From RGIG4608 sp045637205 (GTDB lineage: Bacteria; Bacillota; Clostridia; Oscillospirales; CAG-272): a DNA stretch of 64,000 nucleotides. Both the position numbers and the translations under genes were made by a program. Positions 1 through 9,261 of this stretch are shown here, piece by piece. The notes beneath the pieces are model-generated. The model did not search any database and was not told the DNA's origin. It saw only the letters and a list, made by a program, of their open reading frames with translations. Where the stretch lies: the NCBI GenBank assembly GCA_045637205.1, contig JAZTYY010000005.1, positions 19,965-83,964 on the forward strand, written 5' to 3'. How positions within the stretch are numbered: the first letter of the stretch is position 1; each line of letters begins with the position of its first letter.

Positions 1-23
1 AATAGAGAAAAAGGAGGGATGAT

Positions 24-794
24 ATGCAAAATTTTATATTTTACAACTATAGCCGACTGAATTCGGAAGAAATCAAGCACGAAGCTCACACCCACAACTC
101 CTTTGAATTGATTTTCGTTTATGAAGCAACGGGCACCTATCACGTTGAGGACAAGTATTATCAGATTAATTCCTACGACCTCATTATCACCCGCCCCGGT
201 GTCCATCACTTCATAGATCTTAAGGCAAACACGAATTATGAAAGAATAAACATTCTTGTTGAATACAATAGCTCCCTTGCTTATCAGTTAAAAAAATACT
301 GCAAACAGTTCGATATAATCAGCTGCAGAAACCTTGATAATATCGTGAGTGCTTTCGACAGAATGAAGGAATATCACGACAATTTAAGCAGTGAGGATTT
401 TTCTCTTCTTCTCAATTCTTTAATAATCGAGATTGCAGTAAACACTCAGTTTTTCACCAAAGATTACGCAAATACCCCCAAGAACATTTCTCCGACGATA
501 AGCCAAGCACTTGACTATATCAATAAGCATCTGTTTGAAATAGAAAACGTTCAAGAGATAAGCTCTGCTCTATTCATTTCAAAAAACTATTTGATTGCAC
601 TTTTCAAAGAAACGCTTGAGATCACTCCTATGAAGTATATCAACAACAAAAGATTGGTTATGGCGCAAAAGCGTCTTCTTAAAGGCGAAAAGCCAACCAA
701 AATTTACGCGGAATGCGGTTTCAATAACTACGTAACATTTTATAAAGCATACACAAATTATTTTGGACATCCCCCGTCGGATGATATAAACTAA
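24..794 (+). CDS. AraC-family transcriptional regulator
   Basis: A 256-residue regulator. Residues about 15-80 look like an AraC-type cupin sensor, with a His-rich start (HEAHTHNSFELIF). Residues about 158-253 are the double helix-turn-helix AraC domain, with the usual CGFNNYVTFYKAYTNYFG ending. The start is supported by AAGGAGGG a few bases upstream. It is the only plus-strand gene in the first 30 kb and converges on the minus-strand glycan locus, so it is the obvious local regulator of that locus. This is inferred from position only; the effector is unknown but is probably a sugar or sugar phosphate. Confidence 0.9.
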   Translation: MQNFIFYNYSRLNSEEIKHEAHTHNSFELIFVYEATGTYHVEDKYYQINSYDLIITRPGVHHFIDLKANTNYERINILVEYNSSLAYQLKKYCKQFDIISCRNLDNIVSAFDRMKEYHDNLSSEDFSLLLNSLIIEIAVNTQFFTKDYANTPKNISPTISQALDYINKHLFEIENVQEISSALFISKNYLIALFKETLEITPMKYINNKRLVMAQKRLLKGEKPTKIYAECGFNNYVTFYKAYTNYFGHPPSDDIN

Positions 795-826
795 AAAGGT
801 CGGTTGTATTCAACCGACCTTTTTTA
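793..826. terminator. Bidirectional terminator, palindrome copy 1
   Basis: A 14-bp stem (AAAAAGGTCGGTTG, loop TATT, then the complement) is followed by T residues on the plus strand and preceded by A residues, so it can end both the AraC gene and the convergent ABC ATPase gene. Its core is almost identical to the palindrome at 6337-6368. Confidence 0.85.
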
Positions 827-830
827 ATAT

Positions 831-2015
831 TTACTTTCTGATGCTTATTTCAGTTTTCTTATCGAAGATATGTATAGCTTCTTCGTCAAGACCGAGGATA
901 ATCTCGCTCTTTCTTGCAGGGTTATTCTTAAGTTTTGCAGAAGCTACGATGCTTGTGGGGCTCTTTTCGATTGAACCGTCAGCCTCTTTATCAAGATTAG
1001 CATAGATGATTGTTTCGTTACCAAGAGCTTCAATCACCTCAACTCTGGCAGTTACGCTCATATCGTTTTCAACATCAAGAACCTTAAGGTCACCGGGACG
1101 AATACCCATAACGATATCAAGACCTGAACCAATCTTCTTTTCATCAAAGTTAGCAAGCGCTTCCTTAGAGAGCTTGATTGTCTGGTTATTAGCAAACGTA
1201 ATCTTACCGTCAGGAGTAATTCTACCGTCAAAGAAGTTCATTTGAGGTGTACCGATAAATCCTGCAACGAATGTGTTAATGGGATAATCGTAAAGTTCCT
1301 GAGGTGCACCAATCTGCTGTACAAAGCCGTCTTTCATAACAACGATTCTTGTACCCATTGTCATAGCTTCAACCTGGTCGTGAGTTACGTAAATAAACGT
1401 TGCACCAAGCTGATCGTGAAGTTTGATAATTTCACTTCTCATAGCTGCTCTGAGCTTTGCGTCAAGGTTAGAAAGGGGTTCGTCAAGAAGGAATACCTTG
1501 GGATTTCTTACAATAGTTCTACCAAGCGCAACTCTCTGACGCTGACCACCTGAAAGCGCCTTGGGCTTTCTCTTAAGATATTCTTCAATAGCAAGAATCT
1601 TTGCAGCTCTTTGAACCTTTTCATCAATTTCCTTTTTGGTGTACTTTCTGAGCTGTCCTGTTACAGGGTCTTGGATTTTACGAAGCTTAAGACCGAATGC
1701 CATATTGTCATATACGGTCATATGGGGATAGAGCGCGTAGTTCTGGAATACCATCGCGATATCTCTGTCCTTGGGTGCTACGTCGTTAACGAGTGTATCA
1801 TCGATCCAGATCTCACCGTCGGTGATCTCTTCAAGACCTGCGATCATACGAAGTGTTGTTGACTTACCACATCCGGAGGGACCAACGAATACGATGAATT
1901 CCTTGTCCTGAATTTCCATGCAGAAATCAGAAACTGCGGGCTTTTGATTTTTTGCAGACTTTTTGTCTGCGTTGTCATAGATTTTGTACACGTGTTTAAG
2001 TGTTACTGTTGACAT
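831..2015 (-). CDS. ABC transporter ATPase, MsmK/UgpC/MalK type
   Basis: A 394-residue ATPase for CUT1-type sugar importers. Walker A is GPSGCGKS (45-52), the signature LSGGQRQ is at 154-160, Walker B is VFLLDEP (about 175-180), and the H-loop is THD near 212. A TOBE/OB regulatory domain fills residues about 290-385. There is an unusual extra stretch at about 113-128 in the helical domain. AAAGGAG precedes the ATG. The permease and binding-protein genes at 22.8-26.3 kb have no ATPase beside them. By analogy with the shared MsmX/MsmK ATPases, this protein probably energises that importer, and perhaps others. Confidence 0.93.
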   Translation of the reverse strand: MSTVTLKHVYKIYDNADKKSAKNQKPAVSDFCMEIQDKEFIVFVGPSGCGKSTTLRMIAGLEEITDGEIWIDDTLVNDVAPKDRDIAMVFQNYALYPHMTVYDNMAFGLKLRKIQDPVTGQLRKYTKKEIDEKVQRAAKILAIEEYLKRKPKALSGGQRQRVALGRTIVRNPKVFLLDEPLSNLDAKLRAAMRSEIIKLHDQLGATFIYVTHDQVEAMTMGTRIVVMKDGFVQQIGAPQELYDYPINTFVAGFIGTPQMNFFDGRITPDGKITFANNQTIKLSKEALANFDEKKIGSGLDIVMGIRPGDLKVLDVENDMSVTARVEVIEALGNETIIYANLDKEADGSIEKSPTSIVASAKLKNNPARKSEIILGLDEEAIHIFDKKTEISIRK

Positions 2016-2136
2016 ATTTTTCTCCTTTTGCGTTACTTTTGGCCGCTATATTCGGTGGCATTAAAACAAAATTTGCCCCAGCGGTTTTCCTCAAACGCGG
2101 TTTATTTTGAATATATATAAATATATATTTCCTTAA

Positions 2137-2982
2137 TTAATAGGTGATCTTTCTTGTGAATATAATTTCACTATTCGGAGAAAGGTTGATCACGCCTTTT
2201 CTCTCTTTAAATTCCTTTATTTCATCAACATATGACGGTAAGCATTGCCAAGGCTCAATGCAAAGCATTTTTGAACCATGTGGATGCCACAAAAGAAGAT
2301 TTGAAAAGCCATCGAATGTAACTTCAACAACTTTTTTGCTTTTTTCTTTATGATAAAGTGCAACTCTTCTTGAGTTGATATTACCAAGAATAACGGTTGC
2401 TCCATTATCCGTAAATTCTTTCTCAAGTTCAAGAATTTGACCTTCTCCATGACTGATATTTTGACCAGTTAATAAACCTTTTGAATCGTGTATCATAAAA
2501 TCAAATTTTTCACTTTTTTCAAAAGCGACAAAATATTTTTCTACAGCATCATCAAGAGCAAAACTTTCGTGTCCACCACAAGCAAAAGGCATATCCTTGC
2601 AATCGTGATTTACTACTGTATAGGAAATTTGATAACCATTATCCAAAATTTCATATTTTACTCTAAATGAAAATTCAAAGGGATAGATAGGTCTTGTTCT
2701 CTCATTTGCAGAAAACTCAAATTCTATATTGTTTTCAGATTGAGAAATAACATTGAACTCTTCATTTCTACAGAAACCATGTCTGTGATATCCGAAATCA
2801 ACTCCGTCATACACAAGTCTATTAAAACCTGCGAATGGGAAAAGCAAAATTGCACATCCTGACCACTCACCTGTTTCGTTCTGCCAAGCGCGTTCACGTC
2901 CGTTATGTACTACGCTTCGCACCTCTGCACCGAGTGAATTGATTTTAACTTCGGTTTTATCGTTTCTAATCGTGTAAATCAT
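2137..2982 (-). CDS. Aldose 1-epimerase family protein
   Basis: About 281 residues of the galactose-mutarotase-like fold, close to the LacX/YihR type. Visible family features are the N-terminal MIYTIRNDKTEVKINSLGAEV, the GYHRHGFCRNEEF segment and a late CIEPWQ motif. An upstream in-frame start exists at 3030, but the ATG at 2982 fits the family N-terminus and lies just 1 nt past the stop of the upstream kinase gene. The likely role is interconversion of sugar anomers before phosphorylation. The substrate is not readable; the nag context suggests an amino sugar. Confidence 0.85.
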   Translation of the reverse strand: MIYTIRNDKTEVKINSLGAEVRSVVHNGRERAWQNETGEWSGCAILLFPFAGFNRLVYDGVDFGYHRHGFCRNEEFNVISQSENNIEFEFSANERTRPIYPFEFSFRVKYEILDNGYQISYTVVNHDCKDMPFACGGHESFALDDAVEKYFVAFEKSEKFDFMIHDSKGLLTGQNISHGEGQILELEKEFTDNGATVILGNINSRRVALYHKEKSKKVVEVTFDGFSNLLLWHPHGSKMLCIEPWQCLPSYVDEIKEFKERKGVINLSPNSEIIFTRKITY

Positions 2983-2983
2983 A

Positions 2984-4360
2984 TTATCTAATCTTCGGCA
3001 AGCTTGCAGCCGCAACGGATTGTCCAACACGTCTTGCCTTTTCGTCAGGGATATTAAGAGTCATCTTCTTATCAAGTTCAGGGAACTCAAGTGCTATTAC
3101 CTCTCTCGCTTTGTTTAAGAGGATTTCTCCACCCTCACCACTTGTTACTCGTCCCATAATGAGAACGTGCTTAATATCGTAAAATTCAGCGTAGTAAGCA
3201 AGTGAATAGCCGAAGTATGCACCGATTGTTTCATAGATTGCTTTTGCTCTCTCGTCGCCCTCTTTCATAAGGTTTTGAACCACCTTAAGCTTTTCTGCAG
3301 GAGAAAGGCTTTCGTCAAGCTCAATTCCTGCATAGGGGGCAAGTTTAATAACACCGTCCTGTGAGAAGTATTTAACTCCGCATCCGTAGTCGCCCGACCA
3401 CTCGTCAACCATTGCGTCCTCGTTATAGTCAACGGGAGCGAATGCGAGTTCGTTAAGCCAACCTGTGATGTTTCCGTCCATATCAACGTATCCCGCCGCT
3501 TCGCTTGTACCCATAGCGATACCGAGGATTCCGTTATCCTCAAGGCTCATAGCACCTGCAAGAGCGGTTACGTCACCGTCATTTGCAACTTCAATCGGGA
3601 TATTTTCACCGATTTCTCTTGCAACGTCGATATACATATTCTTAACTGTCTTTTCAAAGTCTTCATCATTAACCTTTAAGAAAAGTGATGCGACCATTAT
3701 TTTATTGTCAATATAAACACCTGCGCTCGATACACCGATAGCATCAACTCTCGGCATATGTGACGCCGCAGTTTTCATTGCATTGAGTATTCCCTCATAG
3801 TGATAGCTGGGATCGCTATTGAGTTTAGGAAACCAAACTACTTCCTCGGAATATACGGTTTCACCGTTTACAACTGCAGACACCTTTCTGTCCGATCCGC
3901 CTGCGTCAAATCCGATACGGCATCCGTCAAGGTGTTTACCAACGGGAGAAGCAGAGCTTTTTTCAACGGGAGCGTGTTCGAGGTCACAAACGATAACCTC
4001 AAACTTTTGCTCATATACTCTCTCCATAAAGCGAACGTCGAAATCTCTTGTTCCACCATAGCAAAAAGTATTTTTGATATATTCGCCAACAACTTCGCTT
4101 CCTGCAACTGTGATCTTATAGCCACCCGCTACCCACAAAAGAGTTTTTGCAATTCTATCGATAAACTTGCAGTTTTCTTCGTTGTGACCTGTGTTGTCTT
4201 TATATATTCTTGTTTTATAAACGTATGTATAGCCCTGATTTCTTTCTACTGCCACAATAATATCTTGTCCATCACTTGCAGTATTTTCTCTCATTTCTCT
4301 GCAAACGAGAGCCATGGGCATAAAGCCGCTATCAAGTTTTGCATTTACCTTAAGCTTCAT
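2984..4360 (-). CDS. ROK-like/ASKHA-fold sugar kinase with N-terminal extension
   Basis: 458 residues. Residues from about 147 to the end read as an ASKHA sugar kinase: phosphate-1-like IGFDAGGSDRK, a GVSSAG segment, ANDGDVTALAGA as the catalytic-Asp region, and GIAMGTSEAAGYVDMDG as phosphate-2. The first ~145 residues are an additional domain I do not recognise. Lying between nagA and an epimerase, it could phosphorylate GlcNAc or a related hexosamine. I see no classical ROK Cys-rich zinc motif, so assignment to ROK proper is tentative. The gene overlaps nagA by 11 nt, which indicates translational coupling. Confidence 0.75.
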   Translation of the reverse strand: MKLKVNAKLDSGFMPMALVCREMRENTASDGQDIIVAVERNQGYTYVYKTRIYKDNTGHNEENCKFIDRIAKTLLWVAGGYKITVAGSEVVGEYIKNTFCYGGTRDFDVRFMERVYEQKFEVIVCDLEHAPVEKSSASPVGKHLDGCRIGFDAGGSDRKVSAVVNGETVYSEEVVWFPKLNSDPSYHYEGILNAMKTAASHMPRVDAIGVSSAGVYIDNKIMVASLFLKVNDEDFEKTVKNMYIDVAREIGENIPIEVANDGDVTALAGAMSLEDNGILGIAMGTSEAAGYVDMDGNITGWLNELAFAPVDYNEDAMVDEWSGDYGCGVKYFSQDGVIKLAPYAGIELDESLSPAEKLKVVQNLMKEGDERAKAIYETIGAYFGYSLAYYAEFYDIKHVLIMGRVTSGEGGEILLNKAREVIALEFPELDKKMTLNIPDEKARRVGQSVAAASLPKIR

Positions 4361-5486
4361 ATCTTACAATGCCTCCGATGATAGTTTTCTTTACGTTAAA
4401 TTCGTTATCAAGTATTACGATGTCCGCATCCTTGCCAACCTCAATAGAACCCTTTCTATCGGCAACACCGATAGTGGTTGCAGGGTTGAGAGTCGCGCAG
4501 TTTACACATTCGTAAAGCGGAATTGAGGAATTATTATACACGTTCCAAACACCCTTATTGAGTTTAAGAACACTACCTGCGATTGTTCCGTCCTCAAGTT
4601 TGCAAAGGTTGTCCTTATAGATAATCTTTGCACCACCGAGTGTATATTCGCCCTCGGGGAGTCCTCCTGCAGGAAGGCAGTCGGTGATAAAGCAAAGCTT
4701 TCTTCCCTTCATCTTGTAAACCATTTCATAGAGTGCAGGGTCAACGTGATATGTATCAACGATAAGCTCACAGCTCACGTCTGAATTAAGTGCCGCGCCA
4801 ACAACACCTGGAGCACGATGTGTCATAGGAGTCATCGCGTTAAAGAGATGTGTTACGTGCTTAACGCCATTCTTTGTGCTTTCCATAGCAGTTTTATAAT
4901 CTGCAGAGGTATGGCCCATAGAAACTACTACGTCGGTTTCGTCAGCCATTCTCTTGATTTCAAGGAAGTCCTTGTCCTCCTCGGGAGCAAGTGTGATGAT
5001 TTTAATAATATCAGCATTTGCCTTCACAAAATCCGCATTGGGTTTAAGTATGTATCTTTCGTCCTGTGCGCCCTTTTTAGATGCGGAGATGAAAGGCCCT
5101 TCCGCGTGAACGCCTAAGATGGTCGAGCCATAGTATTCGCCGCTATTCTTTACCTCACGGCAAGCGTCAAGTGCGCCCTCTATTACTGACATATCAACGG
5201 TCATAGTAGTAGGCAAAAAGCCCGTAACACCATTCTCTACAAGTCCGCCTGCGATAGTTTTAATGCTATCAACATTAGCATCGCAGACGTCCTTACCGAG
5301 ATAGCCGTGAATGTGCAGGTCGATGAATCCGGGGGTTACATATCCACCCTTGCAATCAATAATTTCAACACCTTCGGGGATTTCACTTTCGTCAACCATA
5401 CCATCGATCTTATCACTCAAAAGAAGCGCTTTACCATCTTCTATTCTATTTTCAAATATAATTATCCCATTTTTTATTGCAATCAT
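4350..5486 (-). CDS. nagA: N-acetylglucosamine-6-phosphate deacetylase (copy 1)
   Basis: Amidohydrolase-fold enzyme of about 378 residues that converts GlcNAc-6-P to GlcN-6-P plus acetate. Metal and substrate motifs are present: GFIDLHIHGYLG, HAEGPFIS, SMGHTSADY, THLFNAM and ITDCLPAGG. The ATG at 5486 has AGAGGG seven bases upstream and is preferred over a TTG two codons earlier. It lies 24 nt downstream of nagB and overlaps the kinase gene, so nagB-nagA-kinase-epimerase form one operon. A second, more diverged NagA is at 27.3 kb. Confidence 0.93.
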   Translation of the reverse strand: MIAIKNGIIIFENRIEDGKALLLSDKIDGMVDESEIPEGVEIIDCKGGYVTPGFIDLHIHGYLGKDVCDANVDSIKTIAGGLVENGVTGFLPTTMTVDMSVIEGALDACREVKNSGEYYGSTILGVHAEGPFISASKKGAQDERYILKPNADFVKANADIIKIITLAPEEDKDFLEIKRMADETDVVVSMGHTSADYKTAMESTKNGVKHVTHLFNAMTPMTHRAPGVVGAALNSDVSCELIVDTYHVDPALYEMVYKMKGRKLCFITDCLPAGGLPEGEYTLGGAKIIYKDNLCKLEDGTIAGSVLKLNKGVWNVYNNSSIPLYECVNCATLNPATTIGVADRKGSIEVGKDADIVILDNEFNVKKTIIGGIVRYEA

Positions 5487-5510
5487 AAACAAACCCTCTG
5501 TGTAATTCTA

Positions 5511-6233
5511 TTACAATAACTTTGCCGCCTTTTCATCAATAATCACAGTGCAATTAGGATGATTTTGAAGAACACTTGCAGGACAAGCTTCAGTTACTTC
5601 ACCTTTTATCATTTTATATACGGCCTCTGCTTTACCTTCTCCATTTGCAAGTACAAGGATGTGCTTTGCATTCATAATTTCGGAAATTCCCATTGTAATT
5701 GCCATTCTTGGAACCTCAGAAATATCATCAAAAAGTCTTGAGTTATCTTGAATAGTGCTTTCAGTAAGCTCCACAACGTGAGTTACGCTCTTAAATCGTG
5801 TTCCCGGCTCGTTAAAGCCGATGTGACCGTTACTGCCAATGCCAAGTATTTGAATATCTTGTTTGAGATTTTCAAGCTTGTCCATATATCGCACACACTC
5901 GGCATAAAGACCGTTCGGTTTGCCATTTGGAATGTTTACATTATTTTTGTCAACATCAATATGATTAAAAAGGTTATGGTTCATAAAGTAATTATAACTT
6001 TGCTCATGCTCGCCATCCAGTCCAACATATTCATCAAGGTTGACAGTAGTTATACCCTTAAATGAAACCTCACCATTTTCATATTTCTTTATTAATTTTT
6101 TATACAAGCCAATTGGTGTACTACCTGTAGCAAAACCTATTATGGAATCAGGTTTAATTTTAACCTGCTCTGCTACTATTTCAGCGGCCGTTTGGCTCAT
6201 TTCTTCGTAATCTTTAACTATAATTAATTTCAT
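5511..6233 (-). CDS. nagB: Glucosamine-6-phosphate deaminase
   Basis: A classical 240-residue NagB, converting GlcN-6-P to fructose-6-P and ammonia. It has the phosphate-binding FATGSTP (34-40), the catalytic DEYVGL (D67, E68) and GIGSNGHIGFNEPG (131-144) with H137. It is first in the nagB-nagA-kinase-epimerase block. The 142-bp gap upstream holds a 32-bp perfect palindrome and may contain the block's own promoter, although I cannot pick out a consensus one. Confidence 0.95.
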   Translation of the reverse strand: MKLIIVKDYEEMSQTAAEIVAEQVKIKPDSIIGFATGSTPIGLYKKLIKKYENGEVSFKGITTVNLDEYVGLDGEHEQSYNYFMNHNLFNHIDVDKNNVNIPNGKPNGLYAECVRYMDKLENLKQDIQILGIGSNGHIGFNEPGTRFKSVTHVVELTESTIQDNSRLFDDISEVPRMAITMGISEIMNAKHILVLANGEGKAEAVYKMIKGEVTEACPASVLQNHPNCTVIIDEKAAKLL

Positions 6234-6336
6234 AACTTACCAACTTTTATTAAAACCATAATTCAACAGATAAAGTGCCTATAATTTCTAATATAATGAA
6301 TTTTGTACATCTATGTTATGATATTAACCGAATTCA

Positions 6337-6368
6337 ATATAGGTCGGTTGAATTCAACCGACCTATAT
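6337..6368. repeat. 32-bp perfect palindrome, copy 2
   Basis: A perfect palindrome centred on AATT, with a left arm ATATAGGTCGGTTGAA. Its core matches the terminator stem at 793-824 with one changed loop base. Unlike that copy, it has no T run on either side, so an operator or mRNA-processing role is as likely as termination. It lies between the last upstream gene (stop at 6376) and nagB. Confidence 0.8.
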
Positions 6369-6375
6369 GTTTATT

Positions 6376-7452
6376 TTACATAAATTTTACAGGCAGATCG
6401 TTTTGTGCGTGTGCAATCTCAATAATACCGATGATTTTCTTTACCTTTTCGGGATCTATATACAATTCCCTACCCTCTGTGATAGCATGGTACACATCCT
6501 CATATAGCTTCTCCGTACCAACATCAAAAGCAGTGCCCGTATAGGTTCCCTTTTCTTCGTGAACCACAAGTTTTTCACTACAATATATCGGTTTGCCGTT
6601 TTCATCCTGCAATGAAGCCTCAACGAGAGGTCTTTCTACGTTTTCACCGTCAACGATATACTTATACTCGTATGCAGTTGGTGTTGCTTTGTAACAACCC
6701 TTATCGCCCTGAATCTTAATATTATAACCCGAGTAGCACTCAGTATTGTTTATTTCAATATCCAATACCGGTTTATTGGGAGTATCAATAATTACCTTGC
6801 AGTAATCATCAGCATCACCGCTGGACATGGCAGTATTACCAAGTTTGCTGTAAACCACCTTAGCGTTCTCATCAAAATCAAGGAATCCAAGAGCTATTCC
6901 AAAGGGGTGAGGGCCCGTATTATATGCATTTCCGCCCATCTTCTTCTGCATTGTCTGCCAGTCCCATCTGCGGGCAAAGGCATTGAATCGAATGCTTATC
7001 TGTCTAACAGTACCAAATTTGCCTTCAGCAATCAATCTAAGAGCATCCTGGTAGTAAGGTGCAAAGAAAGTCTGCTGGAATACTGCGAGAAGAACGTTAT
7101 TTTTCTTAGCAGTATTGATAAGGTCGCTGCACTCAACCTGATTTCTTGCAAATGGCTTTTCAACTAAGACATTAAATCCATGCTCCAACAAATCTTTAGT
7201 GATTGCATAATGCATATCGGAATATGTAGCATTAACAACAAGATCTATATCATTATGACCGAAAAGCTCCTGATATGTTTCAAAAACCTCACAACCGGGA
7301 TATCTTTCCAGAGATACGTTTCTTCTTCTTTCGTCCATATCCACTACGTAGGCAACATCATACCACTTATTTCTGTCTGATAAAAAGAAGGTACCGTGAA
7401 TATCCTTTCCACTTCTTCCCTGACCAATAATAGCAACTCTTAATTTTTTCAT
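6376..7452 (-). CDS. Gfo/Idh/MocA family oxidoreductase
   Basis: 358 residues. It has an N-terminal Rossmann fold (RVAIIGQGRSGKDIHG), the VEKPFARN (EKP) motif near residue 95, and the C-terminal alpha/beta domain of the family. Members act on sugars, inositols or sugar derivatives with NAD(P). In this locus it may oxidise, reduce or, by redox-cycle hydrolysis, deglycosylate an amino-sugar derivative; that is inference. AAAGGA precedes the ATG. It is the last gene of the long upstream transcript. Confidence 0.88.
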   Translation of the reverse strand: MKKLRVAIIGQGRSGKDIHGTFFLSDRNKWYDVAYVVDMDERRRNVSLERYPGCEVFETYQELFGHNDIDLVVNATYSDMHYAITKDLLEHGFNVLVEKPFARNQVECSDLINTAKKNNVLLAVFQQTFFAPYYQDALRLIAEGKFGTVRQISIRFNAFARRWDWQTMQKKMGGNAYNTGPHPFGIALGFLDFDENAKVVYSKLGNTAMSSGDADDYCKVIIDTPNKPVLDIEINNTECYSGYNIKIQGDKGCYKATPTAYEYKYIVDGENVERPLVEASLQDENGKPIYCSEKLVVHEEKGTYTGTAFDVGTEKLYEDVYHAITEGRELYIDPEKVKKIIGIIEIAHAQNDLPVKFM

Positions 7453-7472
7453 CTCATTTATCCTTTCTGTTC

Positions 7473-8348
7473 TTAAATGTCTATCGCATGTATAGTTTCT
7501 TCTTGTCCAGATTCCATAGAACGCTTAATAGCATTCATAACGAATACGGGCATAATAAATTCTTTATAGTCAATTTTTTGCTCAGCACCGCTAAGAAGCT
7601 CATAAAATGCATCAAACTCCTTAACAAAGCAATCGTTACCTATCACAAAAGAATCTTGCTGTGCAGAATTCTCTGCCATTCTCATAACATAATAGAATTT
7701 ATAATTGTCATTCACAAACAGACCCGTAACATCAAAATTATCATATCTAAATGTAACCGTAATATCATTGTTGTTTTGATGCGCAATTACACTTCTAAGA
7801 TCATATCCAAATGTAAACAATGTAATTTCAACCAAGTGTTGAGAATAGAAAAAGAATCCGCCGTGTGGATTATTCATATTTACGGGGCATCTTACATATC
7901 CACCGAGAGTTCTTCCGTCAACATTTTCTGCCACAAGACGCTTGGCTTCCCTTACCCACTCTGCGTGAATACAGGATGATCCGCCCGTGAGCTTAACACC
8001 ATTTTCTTTGCAAAGTCTGATAAGCTCCATAGAATCTTCCTCGGAAATAGTAATTGGCTTGTCCATAAACACCGACACACCCTGCTTCAAGTATGGCAAA
8101 GCATACTTAAGATGTCTTGCACCATCGCGAGCGGTAACAACAACACCGTCAACCTCTCCCGCTTTATCTCCAAAATCCTCTAACACAGGAACTCCGTGAT
8201 TTTGATTGAGCTTTTCTGCCGCCTCTATTTCGTGGCTATAAGCCCCCACTGATTCAATATCGCTATATTTTTCGAGATTGTTCTTAATAATGTCCAAAAA
8301 TATAGCAGAATGAGAATTTTCGCATCCCAAAAAAACTATTTTTTTCAT
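7473..8348 (-). CDS. Gfo/Idh/MocA family oxidoreductase, short
   Basis: 291 residues, shorter than the usual 330-380 of the family. The N-terminus (KIVFLGCENSHSAIF) is Rossmann-like, but the glycine motif is degenerate and the usual EKP motif reads DKP (FMDKPITISEED). The C-terminal domain looks reduced. The cofactor preference or activity may therefore differ from its two relatives at 6.4 and 26.3 kb. AGAGGTG lies before the ATG. It is probably co-transcribed with the neighbouring Gfo/Idh gene 20 nt away. Confidence 0.82.
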   Translation of the reverse strand: MKKIVFLGCENSHSAIFLDIIKNNLEKYSDIESVGAYSHEIEAAEKLNQNHGVPVLEDFGDKAGEVDGVVVTARDGARHLKYALPYLKQGVSVFMDKPITISEEDSMELIRLCKENGVKLTGGSSCIHAEWVREAKRLVAENVDGRTLGGYVRCPVNMNNPHGGFFFYSQHLVEITLFTFGYDLRSVIAHQNNNDITVTFRYDNFDVTGLFVNDNYKFYYVMRMAENSAQQDSFVIGNDCFVKEFDAFYELLSGAEQKIDYKEFIMPVFVMNAIKRSMESGQEETIHAIDI

Positions 8349-8376
8349 AAAACACCTCTTTAAGTATATTTATATA

Positions 8377-9258
8377 TTAATCATCTTCATTCCAAATTGT
8401 ACCTCGACCGACAAGGTCGGAAAAATATTTGCTGTTAATATGCTCATCCATAAGATTATACATAAACAAGCAGAATCCTATCATAATAAATCCACCGAGA
8501 ATGGAATACATCAATCTGATAATAAGATTTGGATAAAAACCAAGCTCTGACATCATAACAAATGGCAAAACCAACGCAACCGCCAAAAGTAATATGATAA
8601 AATACTTTTTCATCATCAACGCAAGCGCTGTTTTGACATTTTGCATAAACGTATTGCTATAAATCGGAATACATACGCAAACAATCAAAACCATAGGTAT
8701 TAAGATCAAACCATTTAGTGCCGCAGGTAAAAACAAAAGAACTGAATAATTGCTATCTCCTACCACATATGACATATTTATTAAATATGTGCAAACAAAG
8801 TTAGCTGTGGAAAGCAAGAGTGCTGTCAAAGCACATTGCTTAAAGTTTTGTTTAATACCTATCAAGAAATCGTGCTTTAGCGAAACATTTTCGATCCAAC
8901 AATACTGACGCACTATTCTCAAAAGGCCTGAAAATCCAATTGAAAAAATAATCAAAAGCGGAATCTTAATTAAAGCAAACAAATTCTTTATTGAAACAAC
9001 ACTATAAGCTATCGCATCAATATCTGCCTGCGCCATATTGCTATTTACGTTGGAGCTGATACTCGTAACATAAATATTCTCAAATAGATCGAGCGCGTGA
9101 AGAGGAAGCGAAAACACAAGAAGAATAAGTCCGATATAGAACACTCTTGCGGTATGCAAATGCAAGATATCTCTAAACACCTGCTTCCTCGTGGTCGGCA
9201 TCATATTTATACTATAATTCTCCGATGCCTTTTTCTGTTTAAAAAAATTAAATCTCAT
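8377..9258 (-). CDS. Six-TM membrane protein, DUF624/YesL-like
   Basis: A 293-residue integral membrane protein with about six hydrophobic helices (roughly 37-57, 90-112, 138-162, 172-203, 215-238, 246-272) and short charged loops. It resembles the YesL/DUF624 proteins that accompany CUT1 sugar importers, but the match is by general character, not a clear motif. Its start is 4 nt from the stop of the ATPase gene at 9262, so the two are tightly coupled. It could be a transporter accessory or a membrane partner for that ATPase. Confidence 0.6.
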   Translation of the reverse strand: MRFNFFKQKKASENYSINMMPTTRKQVFRDILHLHTARVFYIGLILLVFSLPLHALDLFENIYVTSISSNVNSNMAQADIDAIAYSVVSIKNLFALIKIPLLIIFSIGFSGLLRIVRQYCWIENVSLKHDFLIGIKQNFKQCALTALLLSTANFVCTYLINMSYVVGDSNYSVLLFLPAALNGLILIPMVLIVCVCIPIYSNTFMQNVKTALALMMKKYFIILLLAVALVLPFVMMSELGFYPNLIIRLMYSILGGFIMIGFCLFMYNLMDEHINSKYFSDLVGRGTIWNEDD

Positions 9259-9261
9259 AAA

